Shown here piece after piece: positions 8,530-17,912 of a DNA stretch of 64,000 bases. Source of the stretch: Lachnospiraceae bacterium (GTDB lineage: Bacteria > Bacillota > Clostridia > Lachnospirales > Lachnospiraceae); NCBI GenBank assembly GCA_030531245.1, contig JAUNOA010000001.1, positions 32,454 through 96,453 of the forward strand. The letters run 5' to 3'. Under the pieces are notes generated by a model that saw only the letters and a program-made list of their open reading frames with translations, did no database searches and was not told the DNA's origin. Position numbers and translations under genes: made by a program. How positions within the stretch are numbered: the first letter of the stretch is position 1; each line of letters starts with the position of its first letter.

Positions 8530-8805
8530 ATCCTCACTGTAAAAATCCCATGGCCTGCTGAATATCCGCGAATGTCTTCCTGCTTTGAATCTTCTTCTCC
8601 TGCCTTTTGGTTTGCAGGATATTCTCGGTCTTTCGGGAAGTTTTTCAAGCATCTCGTAATGTCTGATATCTGGATCCTTTTTCAGTTCTTCCATAATGAC
8701 ATCCAGAGCTTCCACTCTCCACTTGCAGTCCTTGATAATACACTCTCTGATCCGTTCTCTGTCTGATTCCATTTTCTCTTTTATTTTGTCCATGTCATAT
8801 ATCAT
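8527..8805 (-). CDS. Small basic hypothetical protein
   Basis: A 92-residue frame with no family I recognise. Residues 1-60 are highly charged and probably helical (MDKIKEKMESDRERIRECI). Residues 61-85 are rich in Arg and Lys (KPKGRRRRFKAGRHSR). It has no signal peptide or membrane helix. It lies 86 bases downstream of the FGGY kinase on the same strand, with an AAGAAAGAGAT stretch before the ATG, and its stop sits inside the shared terminator. The basic tail suggests nucleic-acid or membrane-surface binding, but that is only composition. It could be a spurious frame. Confidence 0.45.
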   Translation of the reverse strand: MIYDMDKIKEKMESDRERIRECIIKDCKWRVEALDVIMEELKKDPDIRHYEMLEKLPERPRISCKPKGRRRRFKAGRHSRIFSRPWDFYSED

Positions 8806-8891
8806 ATATCTCTTTCTTATTATCAGGTTTTACTGGTTCCATATAATATGGACTCACTTGTTCAGGTATCTGTTTATTATAATTCCGGTTT

Positions 8892-10376
8892 TTATAACAC
8901 AGCCTCTACATATACCTTTCTGAGTTTCTTATACTGTTCATACTTCTTATCGTATATTGCAGCATTATCCGGAATCGGGTGAACCGTTTCACGATAACCG
9001 GCAAATTGCTTTGCCATTTCAAACTTGTCTCTGCCTGTGACTGCTGCCAGTCCCAGTATAGCCGAGCCCATAGCTCCGGTCTCATCCGAACCTGTCGGTA
9101 TGATATCACAGCCGAGAATGTCTGCTTTTATCTGCAGCCACTTTGCTGATTTAGCGCCGCCTCCGCATGCATAAAGCTTCTCAAATCTGACATTATTCTC
9201 GGCAAGTTTCTCCTGATTATATCTCATCTCGTATGTCACGCCTTCAAGTATTGCGCGGTATATATCTCCTACACGGGTAGCAGTTGTTATCCCGAAAAAG
9301 GCTCCTGTTGCATATGGATTGACATCCGGAGTTCCTCCCATACCCTGCAGGAACGGAAGGGCAATGATATCTGTAGGCTTGTCAGCACATACTTCATTGA
9401 AATAATCATATGCACTCATACCTTTATCACTTGCTTCTTTTTTAAGCATATCCCCGAAGAAATCTCTGTACCATCTTACTACAGAGCCTGCCGATATGTT
9501 GTATGCATATGTTACATATCCTCCTGTTGTGAAATACGGAACACATGCAAAATTGTATTTCTGGAAATCAAGGCTTTCCGGAATGCTTGCGTAAACCGGT
9601 TCTATACACTCACAGGTACCGGATACATCAACGGCTTCTCCTACCTTTGACACGCCTACACCGAGTGCATTGACTATCTGGTCATGCGAACCGATCACAA
9701 TCTTAACATCGGGTGAGATTCCAATCTTCTCTGCCAGTTCCGGAAGGATATTTCCGGCAATACCTCCCGTAGGCAGTACCGTCGGCAGCTCATCACGGCT
9801 GATTCCGCTTGCCTCAAGAAGTTCGTCAGACCAGTCCTGCTTTTCAACATCATATAAAAGGCTCCGGCAGGCAAGTGAAACATCACATACAGGATTTCCG
9901 CTGAGCTGATAACATATGAATCCGGCTACAAAAAGGAATTTCCACACCGGTTTTTCAGCAGTCTTTTTTGTGTAAAGCATCTTTGCCAGAGAATACGAAG
10001 CATCAGGAAGTATCCTTGCTATCCTCATGAATTTTTCTTCTCCGACTTTTTTAACCAGCTCATCAAATTCATCATTTTCCGCATTTGCAAAATACAATAT
10101 GATATCTCCGAGTGAATTACCTTCTTTATCAATCGCCGCAAAGCTTTCACCGAAGGAAGATACCGTGATTGCAGCTACTTCATCCGGATCAGGGAGCGTC
10201 TTTACACAATCAGAGATAACCTTCTTGATTGACTCTGTCAGCATCTCCTGCGGAAGATTAACCATTCCTGCTTCAAGCGGGTATTCAACATACGAAATCG
10301 CTTTCTGACTTCCGTTCTCATCAAATGCAACACACTTTGATCCTGTTCCTCCGATATCAATTCCAAGACTGATCAT
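8892..10376 (-). CDS. FGGY-family carbohydrate kinase
   Basis: A 494-residue sugar kinase of the xylulokinase/glycerol-kinase fold. The N-terminal phosphate-1 motif is LGIDIGGTGSKCV, the catalytic-Asp region is GSHDQIVNALGVG, and the adenosine motif GGGAKSAKWLQIKADILG lies in the C-terminal half, followed by GAMGSAILG. I chose the ATG at 10374-10376 because AGGAGG is eight bases upstream; the GTG six bases earlier is too close to it. It is divergent from the fucose-isomerase-like gene, a pairing expected for a ketose made by the isomerase and phosphorylated here. The sugar is not readable; L-fuculose, L-xylulose or D-xylulose are all possible. Confidence 0.85.
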   Translation of the reverse strand: MISLGIDIGGTGSKCVAFDENGSQKAISYVEYPLEAGMVNLPQEMLTESIKKVISDCVKTLPDPDEVAAITVSSFGESFAAIDKEGNSLGDIILYFANAENDEFDELVKKVGEEKFMRIARILPDASYSLAKMLYTKKTAEKPVWKFLFVAGFICYQLSGNPVCDVSLACRSLLYDVEKQDWSDELLEASGISRDELPTVLPTGGIAGNILPELAEKIGISPDVKIVIGSHDQIVNALGVGVSKVGEAVDVSGTCECIEPVYASIPESLDFQKYNFACVPYFTTGGYVTYAYNISAGSVVRWYRDFFGDMLKKEASDKGMSAYDYFNEVCADKPTDIIALPFLQGMGGTPDVNPYATGAFFGITTATRVGDIYRAILEGVTYEMRYNQEKLAENNVRFEKLYACGGGAKSAKWLQIKADILGCDIIPTGSDETGAMGSAILGLAAVTGRDKFEMAKQFAGYRETVHPIPDNAAIYDKKYEQYKKLRKVYVEAVL

Positions 10377-10538
10377 TTTCACTTCCTCCTGTATGGTTCA
10401 CTGATGTATTTCCTTTGAACAATTATACTATTTTAAATAATTATACCATATATATCTATTGTATATTTCCCAATTTTGAACGATAATATATTTAAGAAGC
10501 TTTTCTAGACTTCAAAATTTGATACGGAGGGTTTTTAT

Positions 10539-11915
10539 ATGTTAACACCAAAGGTTGGTTTCGTCGTATACGGAACACACAGAGGCGTGGATGATCCTAT
10601 GGGTCAGCCATTCATCGATCAGAAAGTTATTGATAAATGTAAAAAGGCGCTTCTCAAGGAAGGTCTTGATCTCGTTGAGACATCACCTATCGTTGTAGAC
10701 CGTGCGGATGCAAATAAAGCTATCCTGCCGCTTGTTAAGGATGATTCTATCGATGCTATGATCCTTTTCTCGGGAACATGGATCTGGGCAGGTGAAATGA
10801 TCGGTGCTATCCGTGAATTCGCCAAAACAGGCAAAGGTATCATCGTATGGACATATCCGGGTTCACAGGGATGGAGACCTGTAGGCGGTCTCGTACTTAA
10901 AGCAGCTCTTGAAGAGGTTGGTATCCCGTACCGTTACGTATACGGTGATTATAAAGACAGCAAGGATCTTGAAAGAATCACTTCTTACTGTCATGCTTCG
11001 GCACTTAAGAATAAGGTTTCCAATTCCCGTCTCGGTGCTCTCGGCGGACGCGGTATGGGACAGACCTGCGGCGTAGCAGATCCTGCACAGTGGATGAAGA
11101 CATTCGGTATCGATATCGATTCAAGAGATACCACAGAGCTTATCCAGACAGCTAAGAATGTTACCAAGAAAGAGCTGGATGAAGTATGGGCTATGGTAAA
11201 GACAAGATTCAAAGAGCTTCCTGCAGATGACGAGCAGACAGAGCGCTCATTCAGAATCTATGTTGCTCTTAAGAAACTCATCAAGAAAAACAACTGGGAT
11301 TATTATACAATCCAGTCATTCCCGGGATTCGGTGATGATTACGGTGCAACCTGCTTTGCACAGTCAATGATTCTTGACGATGGTATCCCTACTTCAACAC
11401 TCTCCGACTTCAATACATGCCTTACATCGATTCTCGTTATGTATCTGTCAAATGACAGCATTTACTACGGAGATTTCCAGTGCATCGACAAGAAGAAGGG
11501 CGAAATCAAGATCATCGGCGACGGTGCATGTCCTACATGTCTTGCAGACAAGAACGGTGCTGTATTTGCTACTCACGGAATTCCGACCGAGGGAGCTGCA
11601 GGCGGTATCTCGGTCAGCCTTACATGCAAGGCAGGCAAGGGTGTCCTTGCAAGAGTATGCCGTGAGGACGGAAAGTTCGCACTTGTAGTAACCAGAGCAG
11701 AAGTTAAGGTTCCGTCAGCAAAGGATCTCAAGAAGAGAAAACTTGAATGCGGTATCCCATTCTGGCCACATGCATTCGTATATCCGCAGTGCGATATCGA
11801 GGAACTCCTTCAGCACTGGCACAATGAGTATGCATGCCTCGGATACGGCGAAGAGCTTTATGAGCGCCTTGTAGCATTCGGCGAGCTTACCGGCATGAAG
11901 GTTTATGCCCTGTAA
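10539..11915 (+). CDS. L-fucose isomerase-like protein (FucI/AraA superfamily)
   Basis: A 458-residue soluble protein of the L-fucose/L-arabinose isomerase-like family. The N-terminal half is a Rossmann-like domain (PKVGFVVYGTHRG, DAMILFSGTWIWAGEM). The middle carries LGALGGRGMGQTCG and the C-terminal half holds DFNTCLTSILVMYL and HGIPTEGAAGG, with several conserved acidic and His residues suited to metal binding. It is shorter than E. coli FucI (about 590 residues) and belongs to the diverse short group, where the substrate is often unknown. GGAGG sits before the ATG. The gene stands alone on its strand between a divergent kinase and a double terminator. Confidence 0.75.
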   Translation: MLTPKVGFVVYGTHRGVDDPMGQPFIDQKVIDKCKKALLKEGLDLVETSPIVVDRADANKAILPLVKDDSIDAMILFSGTWIWAGEMIGAIREFAKTGKGIIVWTYPGSQGWRPVGGLVLKAALEEVGIPYRYVYGDYKDSKDLERITSYCHASALKNKVSNSRLGALGGRGMGQTCGVADPAQWMKTFGIDIDSRDTTELIQTAKNVTKKELDEVWAMVKTRFKELPADDEQTERSFRIYVALKKLIKKNNWDYYTIQSFPGFGDDYGATCFAQSMILDDGIPTSTLSDFNTCLTSILVMYLSNDSIYYGDFQCIDKKKGEIKIIGDGACPTCLADKNGAVFATHGIPTEGAAGGISVSLTCKAGKGVLARVCREDGKFALVVTRAEVKVPSAKDLKKRKLECGIPFWPHAFVYPQCDIEELLQHWHNEYACLGYGEELYERLVAFGELTGMKVYAL

Positions 11916-11925
11916 TACAGGACTG

Positions 11926-11947
11926 ACGTGCGCCGTAAGGCGCACGT
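11926..11947. terminator. Hairpin after the isomerase-like gene
   Basis: Perfect nine-base arms ACGTGCGCC and GGCGCACGT around a GTAA loop, followed by TAAAAAA. It forms a tandem with the terminator at 11956-11984. Confidence 0.65.
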
Positions 11948-11955
11948 TAAAAAAG

Positions 11956-11984
11956 CGGGTAGGCCGAAACCTACCCGTTTTTTT
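11956..11984. terminator. Bidirectional rho-independent terminator
   Basis: Arms CGGGTAGG and CCTACCCG flank CCGAAA and are followed by seven T on the plus strand. On the minus strand the stem is followed by CTTTTTT. It separates the convergent isomerase-like and alcohol dehydrogenase genes. Confidence 0.9.
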
Positions 11985-12008
11985 ATATCATCCGCAAAAC
12001 TCATGCCA

Positions 12009-13214
12009 CTATCTGGCATTTGTATAAATCTTGATCATATCCGCCTCATTCAGCACTTTAAGCTGACCGATCGTTCTGGTATTTCCGCGGGAGCAGTTCG
12101 AAGCGATCTCTCTTATTACATCGTCAGTGACATCGAAATCGAAAAGCTCACTCAGCCTGGTCGGCTGACCGAGGCTTCTGAACCAGTCATCCGTAGCTTC
12201 GATAGCCTCCAGTGCAACCGTCTCGTCATCTCCGCTGTAATCCCAGACATTCCTTCCGTACTGTGCAAAACGTTCAATATTTGCATCCATACAGTACTTT
12301 GCCCATGCGGCCCAGATAGCAGTCATGGAAGAACCGTGAGTCACATCGTAAAGCGCACTCATTGCCTGTCCGAGCTGATGAGGAGACCAGTCTCCTCCCC
12401 TGCCTCTTTCGGCATTTGTTCCAAGACCTGTAAGATCGTTATGTGAAATCGTTGATGACCACATAATCTCACTCATAGCTTCATAGTCAGTAGGATTCTC
12501 AACTCCAACAGGACCGTACTTGATGATATTTCTCATAAGACCTTCTGCTATCTCGTCCGACATGTGATTTCCGGTAAGTGCATCAGTTGTAAAATATCTG
12601 TCTGCAGTATGGAAAAAGATATCCGCTGCACCGCTGCCTATCTGATATTTCGGGAGTGTGAATGTAAGTTCCGGATTAAGAATAGCAAATTTACATCTGT
12701 TGAATTCAGAGTTGGTTCCGCATTTAATCGGCGGATCAATTTCCATATTCGTCTGAACACATGAATCACTCATTTCGCTTCCGGCCGCTGCAATAGTCAG
12801 TATCGCACCTATCGGAATAGACTTTGTAATTGTTGCCTTCTTTGCAAAATAATCCCATACATCAACACCGGGTCTTGCTACACCGTATCCAACAGTCTTT
12901 GCCGTATCGATGACACTTCCTCCTCCGACTGCAAGAATAAGATCAGGATTGAATATGTTTGCGAGTTTAATAATCTCTCTTGTCTTTGATATAACCGGAT
13001 TCGCCTTTACACCGCCTGCCATGTCATAAACAATTCCTGCATCAGTCAGGCTTTTTGCTATCCTGTCAAGAAGTCCCGATTTTATCGCAGACTGTCCTCC
13101 GTATACAATGAATACTCTGCTGTATCCGTATTCGTCACATATTTTTCCTATCTCATTCTCCCTTCCTCTTCCGAAGAATATCCTGGTAGGAGTGTAGTAT
13201 ACAAAATCTCTCAT
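12009..13214 (-). CDS. Iron-containing alcohol dehydrogenase (BdhA-like)
   Basis: A 401-residue group-III alcohol dehydrogenase. The NAD(P)-binding motif GGGSVIDTAK lies near residue 98. The iron ligands are expected from the Asp in GAADIFFHTADRYF and from His residues downstream, including DVTHGSSMTAIWAAW. Sequence and length match clostridial NADH- or NADPH-dependent butanol dehydrogenases, which reduce butyraldehyde and other aldehydes and reoxidise cofactor during fermentation. The ATG directly follows the tyrS stop (TAAATG), so its ribosome site lies inside tyrS and the two are probably cotranscribed. A lactaldehyde-reducing role tied to the nearby deoxysugar genes is possible but unproven. 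Confidence 0.88.
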   Translation of the reverse strand: MRDFVYYTPTRIFFGRGRENEIGKICDEYGYSRVFIVYGGQSAIKSGLLDRIAKSLTDAGIVYDMAGGVKANPVISKTREIIKLANIFNPDLILAVGGGSVIDTAKTVGYGVARPGVDVWDYFAKKATITKSIPIGAILTIAAAGSEMSDSCVQTNMEIDPPIKCGTNSEFNRCKFAILNPELTFTLPKYQIGSGAADIFFHTADRYFTTDALTGNHMSDEIAEGLMRNIIKYGPVGVENPTDYEAMSEIMWSSTISHNDLTGLGTNAERGRGGDWSPHQLGQAMSALYDVTHGSSMTAIWAAWAKYCMDANIERFAQYGRNVWDYSGDDETVALEAIEATDDWFRSLGQPTRLSELFDFDVTDDVIREIASNCSRGNTRTIGQLKVLNEADMIKIYTNAR

Positions 13215-14438
13215 TTATTTAACCACCTTAATGAAGTTCTTTTTCCCGCGCTTTACAAGCTTGCCCTCTCCTTCGAAATCATCTGCCGAATATGTAACAG
13301 AGATGTCAGTAATCTTCTCGTCATCAACTGTTACTCCACCCTGCTGGATATTTCTTCTTGCATCACCTCTGCTCGGGCAAAGGCCTGTTGCGACCAGAAC
13401 ACCCATAATATCAATCTTGCCGTCTTTAAGATCTTCTTCTTTTAGCTGATATGTAGGAATATTGGCTGAATTTGCTCCGCCTGCAAAAAGTGCTTCTGCA
13501 GCTTCTTCTGCCTGTCTGCATTTCTCCTCCCCGTGAACCATAGTTGTAAGTTCATGAGCCAGGATTTTCTTAGCTTCATTCAGCTGAGCACCTTCCCATT
13601 TGTCCATCTCATCGATCTGATCGATTGGGAGGAATGTAAGCATTCTGATGCATTTAAGAACATCGGCATCGTCAATATTTCTCCAGTACTGATAGAAGTC
13701 ATAAACAGAAGTCTTGTTTTCATCCAGCCATACTGCTCCGCCTGCTGTCTTGCCCATCTTCTTGCCGTCTGACTTAAGAAGGAGTGTGATAGTCATAGCG
13801 TGCGCATCTTTACCGAGCTTCTTTCTGATGAGTTCCGTACCTCCGAGCATATTGGACCACTGATCATCTCCTCCGAACTGCATATTACAGCCGTAATCCA
13901 GGAACAATCTGTAGAAATCATAACTCTGCAGGATCATATAGTTGAACTCCAGGAAAGAAAGGCCCTTCTCCATACGCTGCTTGTAACACTCTGCGCGAAG
14001 CATGTTGTTTACCGAGAAGTACGGGCCAATATCACGGATGAACTCCATATAGTTGAGGTCTCTGAGCCAGTCTGCATTGTTTACCATCATAGCCTTTCCC
14101 TCACCGAATTCGATGAAACGGCTCATCTGTTTCTTAAAGCATTCGCAGTTATGGTCGATGGTTTCAACTGTCATCATCTGTCTGAGGTCGGATCTGCCTG
14201 AAGGATCACCGATCATGCCGGTGCCTCCTCCTACCAGTGCTATCGGTTTATTTCCTGCCATCTGCAATCTCTTCATAAGACAAAGAGCCATAAAATGTCC
14301 AACATGAAGACTGTCTGCTGTTGGATCAAACCCGATATAAAATACAGCCTTTCCTTCATTGACCATCTTGCTGATCTCAGGCTCGTTGGTTGTCTGTGCA
14401 ATAAGTCCTCTGGCTTTCAGTTCATCATAACATGTCAT
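13215..14438 (-). CDS. tyrS: Tyrosyl-tRNA synthetase
   Basis: A 407-residue class-I synthetase that charges tRNA-Tyr. The HIGH-type motif appears as HVGH in DSLHVGHFMALC, after the Tyr-binding FYIGFDPTA. QLKSDG-KMGKTAGG in the middle is the KMSKS equivalent. The C-terminal S4-like RNA-binding domain starts near VLVATGLCPSRGDARRNIQQGG. The length is normal. It is 20 bases downstream of uppP; I see no T-box in front, so expression probably follows the ung-uppP transcript. Confidence 0.97.
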   Translation of the reverse strand: MTCYDELKARGLIAQTTNEPEISKMVNEGKAVFYIGFDPTADSLHVGHFMALCLMKRLQMAGNKPIALVGGGTGMIGDPSGRSDLRQMMTVETIDHNCECFKKQMSRFIEFGEGKAMMVNNADWLRDLNYMEFIRDIGPYFSVNNMLRAECYKQRMEKGLSFLEFNYMILQSYDFYRLFLDYGCNMQFGGDDQWSNMLGGTELIRKKLGKDAHAMTITLLLKSDGKKMGKTAGGAVWLDENKTSVYDFYQYWRNIDDADVLKCIRMLTFLPIDQIDEMDKWEGAQLNEAKKILAHELTTMVHGEEKCRQAEEAAEALFAGGANSANIPTYQLKEEDLKDGKIDIMGVLVATGLCPSRGDARRNIQQGGVTVDDEKITDISVTYSADDFEGEGKLVKRGKKNFIKVVK

Positions 14439-14458
14439 CTGTTTTTACCCCTTTATAA

Positions 14459-15292
14459 TTATTTAAGCAAACTACTTATTATGTACCAAATCAGAATAAT
14501 AATACCAATCACTATTCTGTAATATCCGAATATATTGAAGTTGTTCTTCTTGAGCCAGCTCATAAGGAATTTGATTGAATATAATGAAACAAAGAATGCA
14601 ACCACACATCCGAGAATCATATATACAACCTCTGCCGACGAAAAACCCCCTCCGTATTTTACCAGTCTCAGCAGACCGGCCCCGAGTATGGTCGGAATTC
14701 CAAGGAAAAACGAAAATTCCGCAGCTATTGGTCTTGCACATCCCAGCAGCATAGCTCCAAGTATAGTAGCACCTGATCTGGAAGTTCCCGGGATAAGAGC
14801 GAGTACCTGAAAAAGTCCTATATAAAACGCCGTCATATAATCGATTTTTCCGAGTCGCATGATCGTAGGCTGTTTATATCTGTTGACGCGCTCAACCACC
14901 AGAAATGCGATACCGAAAAGGATGAGAGTGATTGAAATCACCAGCCCGTTTTCCATGCGTTCCGATATCCAGTCATCTGCCAGAAAACCCAGAATTGCCG
15001 CAGGAACAGTAGCAATTGCAATTTTCAACCATAGTCTCCAGGTCGCTTTTTTCTGTTCGGGTTTCTTTTTTGAATCAAACGGATTCAGTTTTCTGAAATA
15101 CAACACTATAAGTGCGATTACAGCACCTACCTGAATAACCGTTATGAATACGTTCTTGAATTCAGGTGATACATCCAGTCGGATGATTTCATCAAGTATC
15201 ATCAGATGGGCTGTAGAACTTATCGGCAGCCATTCGGTAAACCCTTCGACTATACCAAATACTATTACCTTTAATATTTCTATTATGCTCAT
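14459..15292 (-). CDS. uppP: Undecaprenyl-diphosphatase UppP (BacA)
   Basis: A 277-residue polytopic membrane enzyme that recycles undecaprenyl pyrophosphate to the lipid carrier used for peptidoglycan and other wall polymers; it gives bacitracin resistance when overproduced. Both family motifs are visible: EGFTEWLPISSTAHLMI at residues 15-31 and PGTSRSGATILGAML in the middle. About seven to eight hydrophobic helices. The start overlaps the ung stop by four bases. Confidence 0.96.
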   Translation of the reverse strand: MSIIEILKVIVFGIVEGFTEWLPISSTAHLMILDEIIRLDVSPEFKNVFITVIQVGAVIALIVLYFRKLNPFDSKKKPEQKKATWRLWLKIAIATVPAAILGFLADDWISERMENGLVISITLILFGIAFLVVERVNRYKQPTIMRLGKIDYMTAFYIGLFQVLALIPGTSRSGATILGAMLLGCARPIAAEFSFFLGIPTILGAGLLRLVKYGGGFSSAEVVYMILGCVVAFFVSLYSIKFLMSWLKKNNFNIFGYYRIVIGIIILIWYIISSLLK

Positions 15293-15963
15293 ATGTTTTC
15301 AATCTGCCAGTCCACTGGCTTAACTCCGTTCTTCTCAAGAAAATCATTTGCCTGAGAAAAGTGTCTGCATCCGAAAAAACCTCTGTAGGCACTTAAAGGG
15401 CTCGGATGTGGCGCCTTTAAAACCAAGTGTTCCGGATTCGTTATCATAGGTATCTTGGACTGTGCCGGTTTACCCCATAAAAGATATACCACCGGTCGAT
15501 CCTGCTGCTCTACCGCTTCGATGATGGCGTCCGTAAACTGTTCCCATCCTCTACCTTGATGGGAATTGGCACTATGTGCCCTTACTGTGAGAACAGTATT
15601 CAGAAGCAGTACCCCCTGTCTGGCCCATGATTCAAGGAATCCGTTATTGGGAATGTAACATCCCAGATCATCGTGCAGTTCCTGATAAATATTGACGAGA
15701 GACGGCGGTATTTCCTGTCCGGGTCTTACGGAAAAGCTCAGTCCGTGGGCCTGTCCTTCATTATGATACGGATCCTGACCAAGTATCACGACCTTGACCT
15801 CTGAAAGCGGTGTCAGATGAAGCGCAGAAAAAATCTCATCTGAAGGAGGGTACACGACTTTTCTGCTGTACTCATCCTTTACAAAATTATATAGTTCTCT
15901 GTAATATGGCTTCCTGAATTCCGTTTCAAGCGGAACCAGCCAGTCATTTGCAATCATACCCAT
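15289..15963 (-). CDS. ung: Uracil-DNA glycosylase, family 1
   Basis: A 224-residue repair enzyme that excises uracil from DNA. Motif A is GQDPYHNEGQAHGLSFSV with the catalytic Asp, and the DNA-intercalation/His motif is HPSPLSAYRGFFG near the C-terminus. VLLNTVLTVR is also typical. The length equals the family norm. No Shine-Dalgarno precedes the ATG; instead a TATAAT lies only eight bases upstream, so the transcript may be leaderless (ATG at or next to +1). It heads a run of overlapping genes ung-uppP-tyrS. Confidence 0.97.
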   Translation of the reverse strand: MGMIANDWLVPLETEFRKPYYRELYNFVKDEYSRKVVYPPSDEIFSALHLTPLSEVKVVILGQDPYHNEGQAHGLSFSVRPGQEIPPSLVNIYQELHDDLGCYIPNNGFLESWARQGVLLLNTVLTVRAHSANSHQGRGWEQFTDAIIEAVEQQDRPVVYLLWGKPAQSKIPMITNPEHLVLKAPHPSPLSAYRGFFGCRHFSQANDFLEKNGVKPVDWQIENI

Positions 15964-15971
15964 TTGGATTT

Positions 15972-15980
15972 ATTATACCA
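15972..15980 (-). promoter_or_regulatory. Extended -10 promoter element directly before ung
   Basis: The minus strand reads TGGTATAAT and then eight bases to the ung ATG. TGnTATAAT is an extended -10. The expected transcript start falls at or within a few bases of the ATG, giving a leaderless or nearly leaderless mRNA. No good -35 is seen. Confidence 0.5.
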
Positions 15981-16040
15981 TATTATTCTTATACACGCGA
16001 CATATTTCCTTGCAGACAGGTACGCATGCCGCCGGAAGAC

Positions 16041-16080
16041 TTTTTTTCTGACAGGATGCGATTGCCCATCAGATAAAAAG
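16041..16080. repeat. Degenerate copy of the TCTGAyAGG...TCAGATAAAA hairpin
   Basis: The stretch TTTTTTTCTGACAGG-ATGCGATTG-CCCATCAGATAAAAA matches the hairpin that ends the longer repeats at 45389-45517 and 63829-63956 but carries arm mismatches. The remaining part of the long repeat is absent here. Confidence 0.55.
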
Positions 16081-16081
16081 A

Positions 16082-16102
16082 GGAGCGCCGGCTGAGCGCT
16101 CC
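16082..16102 (-). terminator. Terminator of the hydCBA operon
   Basis: On the minus strand GGAGCGC and GCGCTCC arms form the stem, followed by TCTTTTTATC. It lies 27 bases past the hydA stop. Confidence 0.8.
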
Positions 16103-16128
16103 CCTGAAAATATATGTTTTAAGGATTA

Positions 16129-17898
16129 TTAATCAAACTTTACACGGTCCTTGCTGTATGTTGTATGAAGGAGCTCGTGTGCTTTGTGTGAATTCGGCTC
16201 ACCAAGGAACTCTGCGTAGAGCGCCTGAACCTGTTCATTCTTATGAGACTGACGGAGAACTGCTCTCTCATCCTCTGAGTAAAGTGCATTTGCTCTCTTC
16301 TGCTGATATGTCTCATAGATATCGATATCTTCGTTCGGTAAGAATACGCTTCTTACGTATGGCTGGCCGCCACCGTTGATACATCCGCCCGGGCAACCCA
16401 TGATCTCGATAAATGTATAAGGTGATTTACCTTCACGTATCTGATCCATGAGAACCTTTGCATTCTTCATAGCTGAAGCTACAGCAACCTTGATATTGAT
16501 TCCACCGAGTGTGAACTCAGCTTCACGGATACCCTCGAATCCACGAACCTCATGGAATTCGATCGGGCCGTACTCTTTGCCTTCAAGTACAAAGTATGCC
16601 GTACGCAGAGCTGCCTCCATAACACCGCCTGTTACACCGAAGATATGAGCAGCACCTGTTGTATCATGAACAAGGTCTGTATCAAAGTCTTCATCAGGAA
16701 GCTTTGTGAACTCGATACCTGAACGCTTGATCAGTCTGCCAAGCTCTCTTGTTGTAAGAACAGCATCAACATCTCTGAGTCCGTCCTTATTTACAAGCTG
16801 AGGTCTCTGCTCCTCAAACTTCTTTGCTGTACAAGGCATGATAGATACTACGAACATATCCTTAGGATCTACGCCGACCTTCTCAGCATAGTATGACTTG
16901 AGGATTGCACCCATCATCTCGTGAGGAGACTTGCAGCTTGAAAGATGATCTACCTGATCTCCGTAGTAATACTCACAGTAGTTGATCCAGCCAGGTGAGC
17001 ATGATGTGATCATCGGAAGAACTCCGTTTGTCTTTACTCTCTCAAGAAGCTCTGTTGCTTCTTCCATGATAGTAAGATCTGCTGCAAAATCAGTATCAAA
17101 TACTTTCTTGAATCCAAGTCTTCTGAGAGCAGCTGCCATCTTACCAGTAACAGGTGTTCCTATCGGCATACCAAACTCTTCACCGAGTGCTGCACGAACT
17201 GCAGGAGCTGTCTGTACTACTACATACTTGCCTGCTGCCATAGCTGCGTCAATCTTCTCGATTTCAGACTTCTCCATAAGAGCTCCTGTCGGACATACTG
17301 CAACGCACTGTCCGCACTGGATACACGGGCTGTTAAGGAATGAACGGTTCTCAGCAGGAGCAACGATAGCCTTGAAGCCACGGTTCTCAAATCCGAGTAC
17401 ACCGATTCCATGAGCATTCTTACAACGTGCAACGCAACGTCCGCAAAGAACGCACTTGCTTGTGTCACGAACGATTGCCGGTGTAAGCTCATCAAGAGTT
17501 GTCTCTGTCTTGGCACCTTCGAAATGGTTCTCACGTGCACCTGTGATATGAGCAACATGAAGAAGCTCACAGCACTCGTTTTTAGCACACTCCTGGCAGT
17601 TTCTGTTGTGGTTTGAAAGAAGGAGTTCAACAGAAGCTCTGCGGGCTGCAACAGCCTTAGGAGATGAAATTGTGATTTCCATACCCTCATTGATCGGGTA
17701 TACGCATGATGCTACAAGGCCCCTTGCGCCTGTTGCCTCAACAAGGCATACACGGCATGATCCGAGGTTGCACTCACCATGATTGAAAGAACAGAGTGTC
17801 GGGATAGTATATCCGCACTGCTTGCATGCTTCTAATATTGTAAGGCCCTCATCTACCTGATAAGGAATACCTTCGATTTTAATATTAACCTTTGCCAT
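16129..17898 (-). CDS. hydA: [FeFe] hydrogenase catalytic subunit, electron-bifurcating type
   Basis: A 589-residue protein with the layout of multimeric HydA. The N-terminal [2Fe-2S] domain has Cys36, 48, 51 and 65. A His-Cys3 cluster region follows (about 97-110, HNRNCQEC), then two [4Fe-4S] motifs (CVLCGRCVARC at 149-159; CIQCGQCVAVC at 192-202). The H-cluster loops are TSCSPGW (298-304), MPCTAKKFE (354 on) and GCPGGCINGGGQP (501 on). Loop 1 has the TSCSPGW form, not the TSCCPGW of monomeric clostridial enzymes. It forms a soluble complex with HydB and HydC that couples H2 to NADH and ferredoxin. It ends the operon 14 bases after hydB. HydEFG maturases are not in the window. Confidence 0.96.
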   Translation of the reverse strand: MAKVNIKIEGIPYQVDEGLTILEACKQCGYTIPTLCSFNHGECNLGSCRVCLVEATGARGLVASCVYPINEGMEITISSPKAVAARRASVELLLSNHNRNCQECAKNECCELLHVAHITGARENHFEGAKTETTLDELTPAIVRDTSKCVLCGRCVARCKNAHGIGVLGFENRGFKAIVAPAENRSFLNSPCIQCGQCVAVCPTGALMEKSEIEKIDAAMAAGKYVVVQTAPAVRAALGEEFGMPIGTPVTGKMAAALRRLGFKKVFDTDFAADLTIMEEATELLERVKTNGVLPMITSCSPGWINYCEYYYGDQVDHLSSCKSPHEMMGAILKSYYAEKVGVDPKDMFVVSIMPCTAKKFEEQRPQLVNKDGLRDVDAVLTTRELGRLIKRSGIEFTKLPDEDFDTDLVHDTTGAAHIFGVTGGVMEAALRTAYFVLEGKEYGPIEFHEVRGFEGIREAEFTLGGINIKVAVASAMKNAKVLMDQIREGKSPYTFIEIMGCPGGCINGGGQPYVRSVFLPNEDIDIYETYQQKRANALYSEDERAVLRQSHKNEQVQALYAEFLGEPNSHKAHELLHTTYSKDRVKFD

Positions 17899-17912
17899 AT
17901 TATCGTCCCTCC

